64,000 bases of DNA from Pinisolibacter aquiterrae (GCF_019160155.1 NZ_JAFNIH010000042.1:62001-126000), one strand, 5' to 3'; counted from the first letter of the stretch, positions 41,351-50,659 are shown. Made by a program: numbers and translations. Notes: generated by a model from the sequence alone, not told the origin.

Positions 41351-41382
41351 ACGGGCGCGGAAGCCCTCGCCGCCGCGCCCGT
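41351..41382. terminator. Bidirectional terminator candidate between patatin and CBS genes
   Basis: 10-bp perfect stem (ACGGGCGCGG / CCGCGCCCGT) with a 12-nt loop in the convergent spacer. It is followed by TCGTTCG on the plus strand. Confidence 0.45.
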
Positions 41383-41424
41383 TCGTTCGATCTCGGCCCT
41401 TCGCTCGGTGCCGAGGGGCGTCGC

Positions 41425-41856
41425 TCACGCCGTGGCGATGTAGGCGCGCATCTGCGCGGCCTCCTGCTCGGCCAGCTCGATCCGCCGCGCCACCACGTCG
41501 CCGATCGAGATCACCCCGATCAGGCGGTCCTCGCGCACCACCGGCATGTGGCGGAAGCGGCCGGCGGTCATGCGCCCCAGCACCTTGTCGGTGGTCTCGC
41601 TCTCGACACAGGTCATCACCTTGGTCGACATGTGGCTCTCGGCGGCGCGGTCGAGCGCCGCGGCGCCCTCGCCGGCGAGCGCGCGCACGATGTCGCGCTC
41701 GGAGAGAATGCCGGCGATGCGCCCCTGTCCGTCGATCAGCACCACCGCGCCGATCTTGTGGGTGGCGAGCGTCTCGCAGACCTCGCGCAACGTCTGCTTC
41801 GGACCCATGGTGACGACCTGGCGGCCCTTTTGCGAAAGAATGGCGGCAACGGTCAT
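41425..41856 (-). CDS. Two-CBS-domain protein
   Basis: 143 residues made of a single Bateman module: CBS1 with KIGAVVLIDGQGRIAGILSERDIVRAL and CBS2 with RFRHMPVVREDRLIGVISIGDVV. Such stand-alone pairs bind adenine nucleotides and act as energy sensors; the partner is unknown. The ATG at 41856 follows AGGAGGAAAG. Confidence 0.9.
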   Translation of the reverse strand: MTVAAILSQKGRQVVTMGPKQTLREVCETLATHKIGAVVLIDGQGRIAGILSERDIVRALAGEGAAALDRAAESHMSTKVMTCVESETTDKVLGRMTAGRFRHMPVVREDRLIGVISIGDVVARRIELAEQEAAQMRAYIATA

Positions 41857-42053
41857 GGCACTTTCCTCCTGAGACTCCGGCTCGGATACGAACCGATTAG
41901 ATCGGGTTCCGACGCCGCCCTCTGCCGGGGGGCATCCTTGGTTCTGTCGGAAGCGAGTGGTCATGATGCTGCCACCCGAACGCCCGCGCAAGCCGTTCGA
42001 ACGGTCCGTTCCGAGAATTTCACGCCGAGGAGTCGCGCGACTTCTTGCCGCGC

Positions 42054-42767
42054 TCACCAGCCCGAGCGGCGCCGCTCGAAGGCGGAATAGCCGAGGAAAC
42101 CCGCCAGGAAGCCGCCGAGATGGGCGCCCCAGGCGATCGATCCGCCGTTGCCGCCGAAGGGGCCGGATCCGAGGAAGACCAGCACCACGTTCATGATCAC
42201 CAGCGCCGCGATGGCGCCGCGCACGCGCGGTTCGCGCAGCGAGTCGCCGATCCCCCCGGTCTCCGCCCACGGCGACCGAAACACGAAGCGCAGCAACGCC
42301 CCGAGGAGCCCCGAGACCGTGCCGGAGGCCCCGATCATCGGCGCCTGCGACCCCCATGCGACGACCAGATGCACCACCGCCCCCGCCACCGTCGCCGCCG
42401 CGCAGAAGGCGAGGAAACGCCCGGTTCCGAGCCGCGCCGACACCGGACGCGCCAGCGCCGCGAACATCGCCGAATTGAGCAGGACGTGCGACCAGCCGTC
42501 GTGCAGCAGCGCGTAGGTGAGGAAGGTCCAGACCAGCGCACCCCACCCGCCCGGATAGATCGGCGCGCCGCCGTCGAGGATGTAGCGATCGGGGACGAAG
42601 CCGAAGAGATAGTCGATCGGCACGTCGAATTGGGTCGGCAGCAGCCCCCTGACGAAGACGATCGCGATCGGGATCGCCACCATCACGGTGATGACGGGCG
42701 GCAGGAGAAAGACCGGCTCGCCACGCCGTCCCGGCCCTCTGTTCCCCTCGTTCGCGTCACCGACCAT
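42054..42767 (-). CDS. Rhomboid-family intramembrane serine protease
   Basis: 237 residues, six or seven TM helices. The Ser nucleophile lies in MIGASGTVSGLLGA and the catalytic His in IAWGAHLGGFLAGF, the GxSG and H pair of rhomboids. HDGWSHVLLNSAMF is the conserved HxxxN region of TM2. The ATG at 42767 has GAGAGGGA upstream. Substrates unknown. Confidence 0.9.
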   Translation of the reverse strand: MVGDANEGNRGPGRRGEPVFLLPPVITVMVAIPIAIVFVRGLLPTQFDVPIDYLFGFVPDRYILDGGAPIYPGGWGALVWTFLTYALLHDGWSHVLLNSAMFAALARPVSARLGTGRFLAFCAAATVAGAVVHLVVAWGSQAPMIGASGTVSGLLGALLRFVFRSPWAETGGIGDSLREPRVRGAIAALVIMNVVLVFLGSGPFGGNGGSIAWGAHLGGFLAGFLGYSAFERRRSGW

Positions 42768-43067
42768 CGCTCGTCCCTCTCGTCTCGCGTCCTCGCATAT
42801 GGAGCCGATCCCCGAAGGCGGCAACCGCGTTTCGTTTCGAGGCGGCGAAAACCGGCACGACCTTCGCAAGTGTTGACGAGACGTGAACGCACGCGGCGCT
42901 CATTCGTCCCATTTCGGCACGGCTCGTGGCGCCGGGACGAGACGAAGGATCGGCGCGGCACGGAAATCGGCCACCGGGGCAGGGCTCGCCCCGATGGGCC
43001 GTCTCGGGACGGGAGTCTCGAAACGAGGCGCCGTCCCTTGATGGGGACGACAGGGGGACTTGGAACC
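42768..43067. other. Spacer between rhomboid and PAS genes
   Basis: 300 bases between divergent genes. Apart from an isolated TTGACG at 42873-42878 with no matching -10, nothing was recognised. Confidence 0.35.
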
Positions 43068-43727
43068 ATGAAGCATGCCGCCACGCGCGAACTCTACGAC
43101 TACTGGCAGCGATTGCGCGGCGATCGTCCCGCCCCCGACCGCACCGAGATCGAACCCTCCGACCTCCGGCGCATTCTCGGCGACACCTTCATCCTCGAGG
43201 CGACCTCCCGTCACGAGTATCGCTTCCGCCTCGCCGGCACCCGCGTCTGCGCGCTCTATGGCCGCGAATTGAAGGGGAAGGACTTCCTCTCCTTCTGGCA
43301 GGGCAAGGATCGCGAGGCCGTGGCGACCCTCCTCGCGGCCGTGTCGCAGGACGCCGCCGCCGCCGTCTTCGGCTACGAGGGCGTCTCCGCCCATCGCCGC
43401 ACCCTGCCCTGCGAGGTCCTGCTGCTGCCGATCCGCCAGAAGGGCGAGGGCTGGACCCGCATCCTCGGCTCCCTCGCGCCGATGGACGATCCCTATTGGA
43501 TCGGCATTCACCCCCTGATGACCCAGACGGTCTCCAGCCTCCGGCTGATCTGGCCCGACGAACGTCCGAGCTTCCTGCGCCGTGGCGACGCTCCCGCCCC
43601 CGAGCCCGCCGCCGATCGCCCGCCCTCGGTCTTCCGTCCCGCGCCGATGTCGGTCGTCCCCGGTCTCGGCGAGCGCCGTGTCGGTCATCTCGTGGTCCTC
43701 GAGGGAGGAAAATCGACGGGAGCGTGA
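43068..43727 (+). CDS. PAS_5-family (DUF1457-type) protein
   Basis: 219 residues. One divergent PAS domain in the first 150: ELYDYWQRLRGDRPAPDRTEIEPSDLR, DTFILEATSRHEYRFRLAGTRVCALYGRELKGKDFLSFW and CEVLLLPIRQKGEGWTRILGSLAPM. No output domain is attached; the C-terminal 60 residues look disordered. The domain is typical of Hyphomicrobiales and is often found beside PilZ genes, as here (87 bases apart). GGGGGACTTGGAACC precedes the ATG. Ligand unknown. Confidence 0.8.
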   Translation: MKHAATRELYDYWQRLRGDRPAPDRTEIEPSDLRRILGDTFILEATSRHEYRFRLAGTRVCALYGRELKGKDFLSFWQGKDREAVATLLAAVSQDAAAAVFGYEGVSAHRRTLPCEVLLLPIRQKGEGWTRILGSLAPMDDPYWIGIHPLMTQTVSSLRLIWPDERPSFLRRGDAPAPEPAADRPPSVFRPAPMSVVPGLGERRVGHLVVLEGGKSTGA

Positions 43728-43814
43728 ACCCCCCGTGTTTTTCGGCCGGACGCAACGCGCGGTTAACCATCACCGACCTAGAATCTCGGAAGCACCGATC
43801 ATGCCGAGGCCGAC

Positions 43815-44429
43815 ATGCGTCCAACCACCACCCCCGTCCGCAACGACACTGCGTCGGCGACCGACCGCCGCATGCATCAGCGGGTCAAGGTGAACCTGCT
43901 CGGGCGTTGCATGCTGGAGGACCGGCGCGAATTCGCCTGCCAGATCGTCGACATGTCGCCGGGCGGCGCCGCGGTGATGATTCCCGCCGTCGCTCGCCTC
44001 GGTGAGCGCGTCGTCGCCTACATCGACCACATCGGCCGGATCGAGGGACGCATCGTCCGCCTGATCGAGGGCGGCTTCGCGATGTCGCTGGCGATGTCGA
44101 CGCGCAAGCGCGACAAGCTCGCCAATCAGCTGACCTGGCTCGCCAATCGCCACATCCTCAACCTCCCCGAGGACCGGCGCCACGACCGTTTCAGCCCGCG
44201 CAACCCCTTCTCCAAGCTGGTTCTCGCCGACGGAGCCGAGATCAAGTGCCGGATCATCGACGTGTCGCCGTCGGGCGCCGCCGTCCACATCGATCGCCGT
44301 CTCGAGATCGGCACCCCCGTCATCCTCGGCGTCATGCGCGGCCGGGTCGTGCGCAACTTCGACGAGGGCGTCGCGATCGAATTCTCGGTCGTCCACGAGA
44401 TCGAGACGCTGCGCAACTTCTTCTCCTGA
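43815..44429 (+). CDS. Tandem PilZ-domain protein
   Basis: 204 residues. First PilZ: RRMHQRVKVNLLGRCML, CQIVDMSPGGAAVMIP, GGFAMSLAMS. Second PilZ: DRRHDRFSPR, CRIIDVSPSGAAVHID, EGVAIEFSV. Both keep the two-part c-di-GMP pattern, an Arg-rich entry and D-x-S-x-x-G, so each could bind cyclic di-GMP. There is no catalytic or TM part, so it probably signals by protein contact. The PAS_5 gene just upstream is a candidate partner. Confidence 0.88.
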   Translation: MRPTTTPVRNDTASATDRRMHQRVKVNLLGRCMLEDRREFACQIVDMSPGGAAVMIPAVARLGERVVAYIDHIGRIEGRIVRLIEGGFAMSLAMSTRKRDKLANQLTWLANRHILNLPEDRRHDRFSPRNPFSKLVLADGAEIKCRIIDVSPSGAAVHIDRRLEIGTPVILGVMRGRVVRNFDEGVAIEFSVVHEIETLRNFFS

Positions 44430-44452
44430 CCGCCTTCACGCTTCCTTCACCA

Positions 44453-44474
44453 CGTCGGCGACACCTCGCCGACG
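44453..44474 (+). terminator. Hairpin after PilZ gene
   Basis: CGTCGGCGA / TCGCCGACG, 9-bp perfect stem with a 4-nt loop, 23 bases after the stop. No T-run follows. Confidence 0.4.
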
Positions 44475-44768
44475 CCGCCGCCGTCGCGGAGAAGGAAGCA
44501 AGCATCTGATCGGAAAGACCTTTCAGGCGCGGGAACGCCCGCCGAGAGGCCCTTTTCGGCGTTTGCCCGGCGATCGCGACAATTCGTGACGAACTCGAGT
44601 GAATTCCTTCAGTCCGGCGCAAGCCGGGAGGTGCATTCTCGTCCCGTCGAACGAGCGCCGCCCTCCGGGGAACGCGCCGGCGACGAGACGGGAGGAGAAG
44701 ATTTCGCCTTTGCGGGCCTGGTCACGTCCCCACCCTCCCCGTCCCCAGACGACCGGGTCCGAATCGAA

Positions 44769-44797
44769 CGGGCCGGCATCGCTCCGATGCCGGCCCG
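44769..44797. terminator. Hairpin terminator candidate
   Basis: CGGGCCGGCATC / GATGCCGGCCCG, 12-bp stem with a 5-nt loop. It is followed by TTTCGTTT on the plus strand and by TTCGATTC on the minus strand, 39 bases after the gamma-CA stop, so it may serve both directions. Confidence 0.6.
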
Positions 44798-44835
44798 TTT
44801 CGTTTCTACCCGGCGCTCGACCGGAAGAGCCGATC

Positions 44836-45363
44836 TCACATCCGCTCGAGGCTCGCCGCGAAGCGCGCGCCGTTGCGGACATAGCCCTCGGCCGATTTCC
44901 GGAGACGCTCGACCGCCGCCGCGTCGAGGGTGCGGATCGCCTTGGCCGGAACCCCGACGATCAGCGAATTGTCGGGAAATTCCTTGTTCTCGGTGACGAG
45001 CGCGCCCGCCCCGACCAGCGAATTGGCGCCGATCCGGGCGCCGTTGAGGATCGTCGCGCCCATGCCGACCAGCGTATTGGCGCCGATGGTGCAGCCGTGC
45101 AGCGTCACCTTGTGACCGATGGTGCAGTCCGGACCGATCGTCAGCGGGCTGCCCATGTCGGTATGCAACACCGAGAGATCCTGGACGTTGGAGCGATCAC
45201 CGATCTCGATCCACTCGTTGTCGCCGCGCAGCACCGCCCCGAACCACACGCTCGCGCCCGATCCGAGCCGCACCCGGCCGATCAGATCGGCGGTCGGCGC
45301 CACGAAGGCCGAGCCGTCGGCCGGCAGTTCCGGGGCGATGCCGTCGAGCTTCCACATCGTCAT
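44836..45363 (-). CDS. Gamma-carbonic-anhydrase-like hexapeptide protein
   Basis: 175 residues forming a left-handed beta-helix: VAPTADLIGRVRLGSGASVWFGAVLRGD, then VLHTDMGSPLTIGPDCTIGHKVTLHGCTIG with the metal-site histidines (HTD, GHKV, LHGC), and a C-terminal helix. It belongs to the YrdA/PaaY/CaiE group; carbonic anhydrase activity is established for some members only. The stop lies 87 bases after the MCP gene on the same strand, and co-expression is possible. Confidence 0.88.
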   Translation of the reverse strand: MTMWKLDGIAPELPADGSAFVAPTADLIGRVRLGSGASVWFGAVLRGDNEWIEIGDRSNVQDLSVLHTDMGSPLTIGPDCTIGHKVTLHGCTIGANTLVGMGATILNGARIGANSLVGAGALVTENKEFPDNSLIVGVPAKAIRTLDAAAVERLRKSAEGYVRNGARFAASLERM

Positions 45364-45456
45364 GCCTGATCTCCCTCGTCGCTTCGCCGTCCATCAATCG
45401 TCATCGCGCCGCCCTCGGCAAGAGGGACGAAATGCCGAAGGCCGCGCCCGCGCTCC

Positions 45457-46833
45457 TCAGCCCCGCCGCCGGATCAGCCGATCGAGATGCTCGACGACCC
45501 GCTCCGACGCCGCGTCCATTTCCACGAAGGCGGCGTGCGCCCCGTCGAGATCGCCGCTCGCCACCGCCTCGGCCACCCGCCGGCCGTTGCGATGCACCGC
45601 CTCGTGCGGCCCGAGCAGCGCCACGAAGTCGGGATGACGGCGCAGGCTCTCGTCCTCGACACGGTCGTACCAACGGCCGAAGCCGCACTGATGGTGATCG
45701 GAGAGCGCCCCGGCGTCGACGGTCTTCAGGCCGACCATGACCTCGGCGAGGCTCTTCTTCCACATGAGATGGTCGGACTTGGCGCGATAGAGGATGGCGT
45801 CGCGGATGTTGCGCCCGTCGCTGAGCGCGAATTGCCGCTGCACCATCTCCTCGCAGCTGGAGATCGCCCGATTGACGTCGGCGGTGTGGTCCGAGGCGCG
45901 ATGGGTGTGGCGCTCCATGGCGTGGACGCCGGCGGAGATCTCGTCCACCGCCACCGTCTGCTCGTTGAGCACGCCGGAGATCTCGTTCATCCGGCCGGCG
46001 CTCTCCTGCACCACCAGACGCAGATCCTCGATGCGGCCGCGCGCCGTCTCCGACGAGGCGGTGCTGTCCTGCACCAGGCCGGCGACGTCCTCGATGCTCG
46101 AGGCGAGCTCGTGCACCTGCTCCTCGAGCCGAGCGATCCGCGCGCGGATGTCGTCGGTCGCCCGCTGGGTCTGCGCGGAGAGGTTCTTCACCTCGGAGGC
46201 CACCACCGCGAAGCCGCGACCGGCCTCGCCCGCCCGCGCCGCCTCGATGGTGGCGTTGAGCGCGAGCAGATTGGTCTGTTTGGCCAGTGCCTCGATCGTC
46301 GCGACGAAGGTCGAGATCTGCCCCGTCGCCGAAACGAGCTGTTCGGAGGCCGCGTTCATCCGGCCGAAGGAGGCGCCGATCGACCGGCTCGCCGCCGCCG
46401 CCGCCTCGCTCGCCTCGACCCCGATCGCGCTCGCCTCCGCCGCCTCGTGCATCGCCGTGGAGACGACGCCGGCCGCCGAGGCGATCTGACGGATCGACGC
46501 GGTGAGTTCTTCGACGCCGGCGGCCATGCCCTGCCCCCGGGCGGCGGCATGACGGATCTCGCCGGTGATGTGGGCCGACGCCGCCATCGCCGCGCTCGAC
46601 TTCATGGAGAAGCCGACCGCCGCGTCGAGCGCCTCGACGTCGCGGCCGCCGATGACCGCGTCCAGCGCGAGAACCGCCTCGCGCACCATCGCCGGCACCC
46701 CGTCGAGATCGGGCAGGGTCTGGCGCGCCGCCACCGCCGCCAGAGCGGCGGTGAGCCGCGTGACGTCGAGCGACGCCTCGGACGGGATTTCGACGACGCT
46801 TTCCACTCTGCGCGGGCGAACGAACATGGACAT
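45457..46833 (-). CDS. Soluble methyl-accepting chemotaxis protein with C-terminal CZB domain
   Basis: About 458 residues without any TM helix. A helical N-terminal region (residues 20-75, no recognised sensor domain) precedes the MCP signalling coiled coil with the hairpin tip [22 protein letters not shown] and [15 protein letters not shown]. The C-terminal zinc-binding CZB domain shows [22 protein letters not shown] and HPDF/HEAVH, giving the His-Cys-His-His site. CZB receptors sense zinc or hypochlorous acid. The ATG at 46833 has GGAG eight bases upstream; a GTG three codons earlier has no room for a ribosome site. Confidence 0.9.
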   Translation of the reverse strand: MSMFVRPRRVESVVEIPSEASLDVTRLTAALAAVAARQTLPDLDGVPAMVREAVLALDAVIGGRDVEALDAAVGFSMKSSAAMAASAHITGEIRHAAARGQGMAAGVEELTASIRQIASAAGVVSTAMHEAAEASAIGVEASEAAAAASRSIGASFGRMNAASEQLVSATGQISTFVATIEALAKQTNLLALNATIEAARAGEAGRGFAVVASEVKNLSAQTQRATDDIRARIARLEEQVHELASSIEDVAGLVQDSTASSETARGRIEDLRLVVQESAGRMNEISGVLNEQTVAVDEISAGVHAMERHTHRASDHTADVNRAISSCEEMVQRQFALSDGRNIRDAILYRAKSDHLMWKKSLAEVMVGLKTVDAGALSDHHQCGFGRWYDRVEDESLRRHPDFVALLGPHEAVHRNGRRVAEAVASGDLDGAHAAFVEMDAASERVVEHLDRLIRRRG

Positions 46834-46877
46834 TGCATGCACTCCGATGGGACGAGTGCACCCTGTTCACGCCATGC

Positions 46878-46939
46878 TTAACAGGATCTGAATTGACCCA
46901 AGGTCAATCGAAAAAACCACAACCGATTGAAGTTTCAAT
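46878..46939 (-). promoter_or_regulatory. MCP promoter overlapped by two ATTGA palindromes
   Basis: Minus strand: TTGACC (46907-46902), an 18-base spacer and TGTTAA (46883-46878). ATTGACC-CAA-GGTCAAT (46892-46908) covers the -35, and ATTGAA-GT-TTCAAT (46926-46939) lies 32 bases upstream, centre to centre. A dimeric regulator is likely. Confidence 0.5.
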
Positions 46940-47008
46940 GAAAATATCTATTTCCAAATCGTGTCCCGAAGCGCCCACGCGGACCGCCGCCCCCTCGGCG
47001 CCCACGCC

Positions 47009-47338
47009 TCACATCAGGCCGTGCCGCATCGCCAGCACCAGCTGCACCATGACGATGCCCGAGCACAGGCTCCACCCGGCGGCGATGGCCGTCGAGGCGA
47101 CCAGCCAACCGACCGGGCGCTGCTCCTGCACCCGCCCGCGAATGGCGTTGCGCATGATGATGAAGGGCCCGGTGAAGGCGCACAGGACGAGGTCCACGGC
47201 CCCGCGCCACAAGGTGTTCAATTCGACCGAAAACCGCACCGGACGGTTGGTCACCAAGGTGTAGAAGGACGACAGGACCCCCGCGGCGACGAAGCCGCAG
47301 GCGGTCGCATAGGCCGCGATCGCCAACTCGAACAACAT
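47009..47338 (-). CDS. Three-TM small membrane protein
   Basis: 109 residues. The first helix begins ELAIAAYATACGFVAAGV, a second region contains AVDLVLCAFTGPFIIMRNAI, and the third contains TAIAAGWSLCSGIVMVQLVL. A conserved-looking GPFIIMRNAIRGR segment follows the second helix. This type of short protein is frequent in Hyphomicrobiales genomes, but I know no function. The ATG at 47338 has only a weak ribosome-binding site. Confidence 0.6.
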   Translation of the reverse strand: MLFELAIAAYATACGFVAAGVLSSFYTLVTNRPVRFSVELNTLWRGAVDLVLCAFTGPFIIMRNAIRGRVQEQRPVGWLVASTAIAAGWSLCSGIVMVQLVLAMRHGLM

Positions 47339-47479
47339 GACGCACCCACACCCCGTTAACTCTTCGTTAACTTCTATCACGCCCCCCTCGTCCCGTCGCC
47401 CCCTCGATGGGGATTCGGATGCCGTCTCTCGCTCGATGGTTAACGGGCGCGAGGCGGTGTCGCCGAGGAGCCGCCGACG

Positions 47480-48154
47480 ATGCCGAAGACGACCTGGATC
47501 CTCGCCACCCTCGCCGCCGCTCTCGCCGTCGCGCTGGTGTTGTGGCGGGACGGCAGCGGTCGCGAGACGGCCGAGACCTCGCCCCTGCCGGTCGCCGTCG
47601 ACCTCGCCGGGCACAGGCTCGAACTGCCGATGAACGCGATCCGCTTCCCCGCCCAACGCCGTCCCGGTCCCCAGGAGCGGCTCGACCTCGCCCTGCTGTT
47701 TCCGGAATGGACCGGCCGCACGCCCGCCGACGCCGACCGCTTCGACGAGACCGGCGGCGGCGCCGACGTGATCTGGGTGACGCTGGCGCCCGCCGGCGCC
47801 GAGATGGATCAGGCCGCGCGCCTCGCCACCGTCTACGCGCGCCTCTTCGTCGGCGATCCGCTCGAGGCGGACGCCGATCTCGGCCTCGTCGGGCGGCATC
47901 TCTCACCCGAGGCGGGCTATGTCGGGGAGGAAGTGTGGTTCGAGCCGGGGGTGGTCCACCCCTTCGTCGCGCGCTGCTGGCCGCTCGCGCCGAACGGTCC
48001 GGTCACGACCTGTCTCAACGAGGAGATCGTCGACGGCGTCATGGTCGGGCGCCGCTTCCCGCGCGCCCGTCTGGCGCGCTGGCGCGAGATCCGCGACGGT
48101 CTCGACGCCCGTCTCGCGCAATGGGGGCTGGGCGCGCCGCGCGGCGAGCCGTGA
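47480..48154 (+). CDS. Signal-anchored periplasmic protein, unknown
   Basis: 224 residues. An N-terminal helix (WILATLAAALAVALVLW) acts as signal or anchor, then a soluble domain with LPVAVDLAGHRLELPMNAIRF, GADVIWVTLAPAG and EEVWFEPG. Two cysteines (ARCWPLAPNGPVTTCLNE) are 14 residues apart and could form a disulphide. No family is recognised. Confidence 0.65.
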   Translation: MPKTTWILATLAAALAVALVLWRDGSGRETAETSPLPVAVDLAGHRLELPMNAIRFPAQRRPGPQERLDLALLFPEWTGRTPADADRFDETGGGADVIWVTLAPAGAEMDQAARLATVYARLFVGDPLEADADLGLVGRHLSPEAGYVGEEVWFEPGVVHPFVARCWPLAPNGPVTTCLNEEIVDGVMVGRRFPRARLARWREIRDGLDARLAQWGLGAPRGEP

Positions 48155-48188
48155 CGGCGCCGACCCGGCGCCGTCGCCGTTCAGGATC

Positions 48189-48401
48189 TCAGTCGTCGAG
48201 ATCCATCTCGAGGATGGCCATCTGGAGGTTCCAGGAGACTTCGCCGTCCTCGTCGTCGCGATAGATCACGGCGATGAATTCGTCACCGATGAACACCTCG
48301 GCGGAGTCCTTCTTCTTCGGGCGGGCGACGACCTTGATGGTGTCGAGCTCGAACTTGCGCTGGAGATAGGCCTGCAGCTTGGCGAGTTCGGTCTTGTCCA
48401 C
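48189..48401 (-). CDS. DUF3126-type small protein
   Basis: 70 residues starting at GTG 48401 (GGAG eight bases upstream): VDKTELAKLQAYLQRKFELD, then IKVVARPKKKDSAEVFIGDE and SWNLQMAILEMDLDD. This short acidic/basic protein is nearly universal in Alphaproteobacteria and often lies near cysE, as here. Function unknown. Confidence 0.8.
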   Translation of the reverse strand: MDKTELAKLQAYLQRKFELDTIKVVARPKKKDSAEVFIGDEFIAVIYRDDEDGEVSWNLQMAILEMDLDD

Positions 48402-48708
48402 GAGCTTGGCTCCGGTTGATGAAGGAACGAAGCGGCGACCTTGCGTGCGGCCGCCGTTTTCGGCGCCGCTTGTGGCACGCCCCCCGGCGCGCGTCAAAGG
48501 CGGACACGGCCTTTCGCGCCGATTCTGGGGAAAACGGACGTCGCCTCGGAGCGTCTCCCGAAAGTCGGCGGCGGAGGAGCGGTGCCGGATTTTCGTGCCT
48601 CGCGCGGAGGGAATCGATGCCGATGTCGAGACGTCCGAGAGATGGCCGACGCCGCGAGGCGCGAAGAGACCCGCCGAGCCGACCCGTCCGACCTCTCGAG
48701 ACGCGCTC
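48402..48708. other. Spacer between DUF3126 and cysE genes
   Basis: 307 bases, GC-rich. No gene, hairpin with T-tract or repeat was recognised. It should contain the promoter of the DUF3126 gene. Confidence 0.35.
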
Positions 48709-49533
48709 TCAGCCGCGATCGTCGTCGAGCATCTGGTCCATCGCCCGCGACGGCTCCGAGCACGCGACCTCGCCGACCACCCGCGCCGGCACCCCGGCGA
48801 CGGTGGTGCGCGGCGGCACCTCGGCGAGCACCACCGATCCCGCCGCCACGCGCGCGCACTTGCCCACGACGATGTTGCCGAGCACCTTGGCGCCGGCGCC
48901 GATCAGCACGCCCTGGCGGATCTTGGGATGGCGATCGCCGCTCTCCTTGCCGGTGCCGCCGAGGGTGACGCCCTGGAGGATAGAGACGTCGTCGTCGATC
49001 ACCGCGGTGGCGCCGATGACGATGCCGGTCGCGTGGTCGAAGAAGAGGCCGCGTCCGAGCGGCACCTGCGGATGAATGTCGGTCTGGAAGACCTCCGAGG
49101 CGCGGCTCTGGAGATAGAGCGCGAAGTCGCGCCGGCCGTTGCGCCACAGCCAGTTGGCGAGCCGGTGGGTCTGGATGGCGTGGAACCCCTTGAAGTAGAG
49201 AATCGGCTCGATCATCCGCTCGCAGGCCGGATCGCGGTCGTTGACCGCCTGGAGATCGACCCGGAAGATCGACCCGATCGACGGTTCGTCGGCGAGCGCC
49301 TCCTCGTAGGTCTGGCGAATCAACGCCTCCTTGACGGTGGGATGGCCGAGCCGCTCCGCCACCCGGTGGACGATCGCGTCCTCGAGACGGGAGTGATTGA
49401 GCACCGACTCCCAGATGAAGCTCGCCAACGCCGGTTCGCTCGCCGCCATCGCCGCCGCCTCGGCGCGCACGCGGTCCCAGATGGGATCGACGCTGCCGGC
49501 GAAGGGCGTGGGAGTGTTGCGTGTCTTGGCCAT
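48709..49533 (-). CDS. cysE: Serine O-acetyltransferase
   Basis: 274 residues. Makes O-acetylserine for cysteine synthesis. An N-terminal helical SATase domain (DPIWDRVRAEAAAMAASEP, ILYFKGFHAIQTHRLANWLW) precedes the left-handed beta-helix with DIHPQVPLGRGLFFDHATGIVIG (catalytic Asp/His pair) and GGTGKESGDRHPKI. The C-terminal tail after GEVACSEPS would bind cysteine synthase or mediate feedback. The ATG at 49533 follows GAGGAACGAGAC. Confidence 0.95.
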   Translation of the reverse strand: MAKTRNTPTPFAGSVDPIWDRVRAEAAAMAASEPALASFIWESVLNHSRLEDAIVHRVAERLGHPTVKEALIRQTYEEALADEPSIGSIFRVDLQAVNDRDPACERMIEPILYFKGFHAIQTHRLANWLWRNGRRDFALYLQSRASEVFQTDIHPQVPLGRGLFFDHATGIVIGATAVIDDDVSILQGVTLGGTGKESGDRHPKIRQGVLIGAGAKVLGNIVVGKCARVAAGSVVLAEVPPRTTVAGVPARVVGEVACSEPSRAMDQMLDDDRG

Positions 49534-49713
49534 GTCTCGTTCCTCGGGGACGACGATCGATCGTCGGGGGACGAACATAGGGCGAATCCGGTCAACATCC
49601 AATTGACGCCACCCCCGGTTTGACGGTCTCGTGATCACCGAGCCCCCCGCGACCGACGACACCGGCCCGCGCCGTCGCCCGCCTCTCCGCCCGTCCTTTC
49701 GAAAGACAGCCCC

Positions 49714-50544
49714 ATGACCTCGACCTCCGAAACCCCCGCCGTCGTCACTCTGGAGAGCGCCGACCCGCGCATCCGCATCGAGGTCGAGGGCGCCGTCGGT
49801 CGTCTCGTCGTCGCCAATCCGGAGCGCCGCAACGCGGTCTCGCTCGCCATGTGGCAGGCGATCCCCGGCGCCGTCGCCGCCCTCGTCGCCCATCCCGACG
49901 TCCGCGTGATCGTGGTGCGCGGCGACGGCGATCTCGCCTTCGTCTCCGGCGCCGACATCTCCGAATTCGCCACCGTCCGCAAGGACGCCGCCTCGGCCCG
50001 CGCCTACGAGGCCTCCAACGCCGAAGCCTTCTCGGCGCTGCGCCACGCGACCAAGCCGACCATCGCGATGATTCGCGGCTTCTGTCTCGGCGGCGGCATG
50101 GGGCTCGCGGTCGCCTGCGACATCCGCATCGCCGCCGACGACGCCGTCTTCGGCATCCCCGCCGCCCGCCTCGGCGTCGGCTATCCGCCCGACTGCATCG
50201 CCGACGTGGTCGCCGCCGTCGGCCCCCAGCGCGCCAAGGAGATGTTCTTCACCGCCCGTCGCATGACCGCCGCCGAGGCACTCGAGATCGGCCTCCTCGC
50301 CGCCGTCCACTCGGTCGAGGCGCTGGAGAACGAGGCGATCGACCTCGCCACCGTCATCGCCCACAACGCGCCGCTGACGCTCCGCGCCGCCAAGGCCGCG
50401 ATCGACGCGGTCGTCGACGGCGCCCTCCCCACGCGCCGCGAGACGCTGGTGGCGCTGACCGACGCCTGTTTCGCCTCCGCCGACTTCGCCGAGGGCCGCA
50501 CCGCCTTCCTGGAGAAGCGCGAGGCGAAGTTCCACGGCCGCTGA
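49714..50544 (+). CDS. Enoyl-CoA hydratase/isomerase family protein (second copy)
   Basis: 276 residues, crotonase fold: VANPERRNAVSLAMW, FVSGADISEFATVR (oxyanion loop), RGFCLGGGMGLAVACDIRIA (second oxyanion loop) and GVGYPPDCIADVV. The sequence clearly differs from the copy at 27.3 kb. Acyl-CoA substrate unknown. It is divergent from cysE and followed by an ABC exporter gene. Confidence 0.85.
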   Translation: MTSTSETPAVVTLESADPRIRIEVEGAVGRLVVANPERRNAVSLAMWQAIPGAVAALVAHPDVRVIVVRGDGDLAFVSGADISEFATVRKDAASARAYEASNAEAFSALRHATKPTIAMIRGFCLGGGMGLAVACDIRIAADDAVFGIPAARLGVGYPPDCIADVVAAVGPQRAKEMFFTARRMTAAEALEIGLLAAVHSVEALENEAIDLATVIAHNAPLTLRAAKAAIDAVVDGALPTRRETLVALTDACFASADFAEGRTAFLEKREAKFHGR

Positions 50545-50659
50545 AGGCGCCCCCCCCTCCCGCCGGCGCCGCCCCCTCGTCGGCCCGCGAACCTTGCTTT
50601 CGCGGCCGATCTTGTCCATTGAGGGCCGGAAATCGCGCTGCCGGGAGAGCGGCGCGGTC

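Larger units (their letters stand above)
44430..44835. other. Spacer with two hairpins between PilZ and gamma-CA genes
   Basis: 406 bases between convergent genes. It holds a 9-bp hairpin just after the PilZ gene (44453-44474) and a 12-bp hairpin near the gamma-CA 3' end (44769-44797). No coding frame is credible. Confidence 0.45.

Noticed and set aside
44332-44622. 96-codon minus-strand frame between PilZ and gamma-CA genes
   Set aside because: Overlaps the PilZ gene, Arg/Ser-rich, no start signal.
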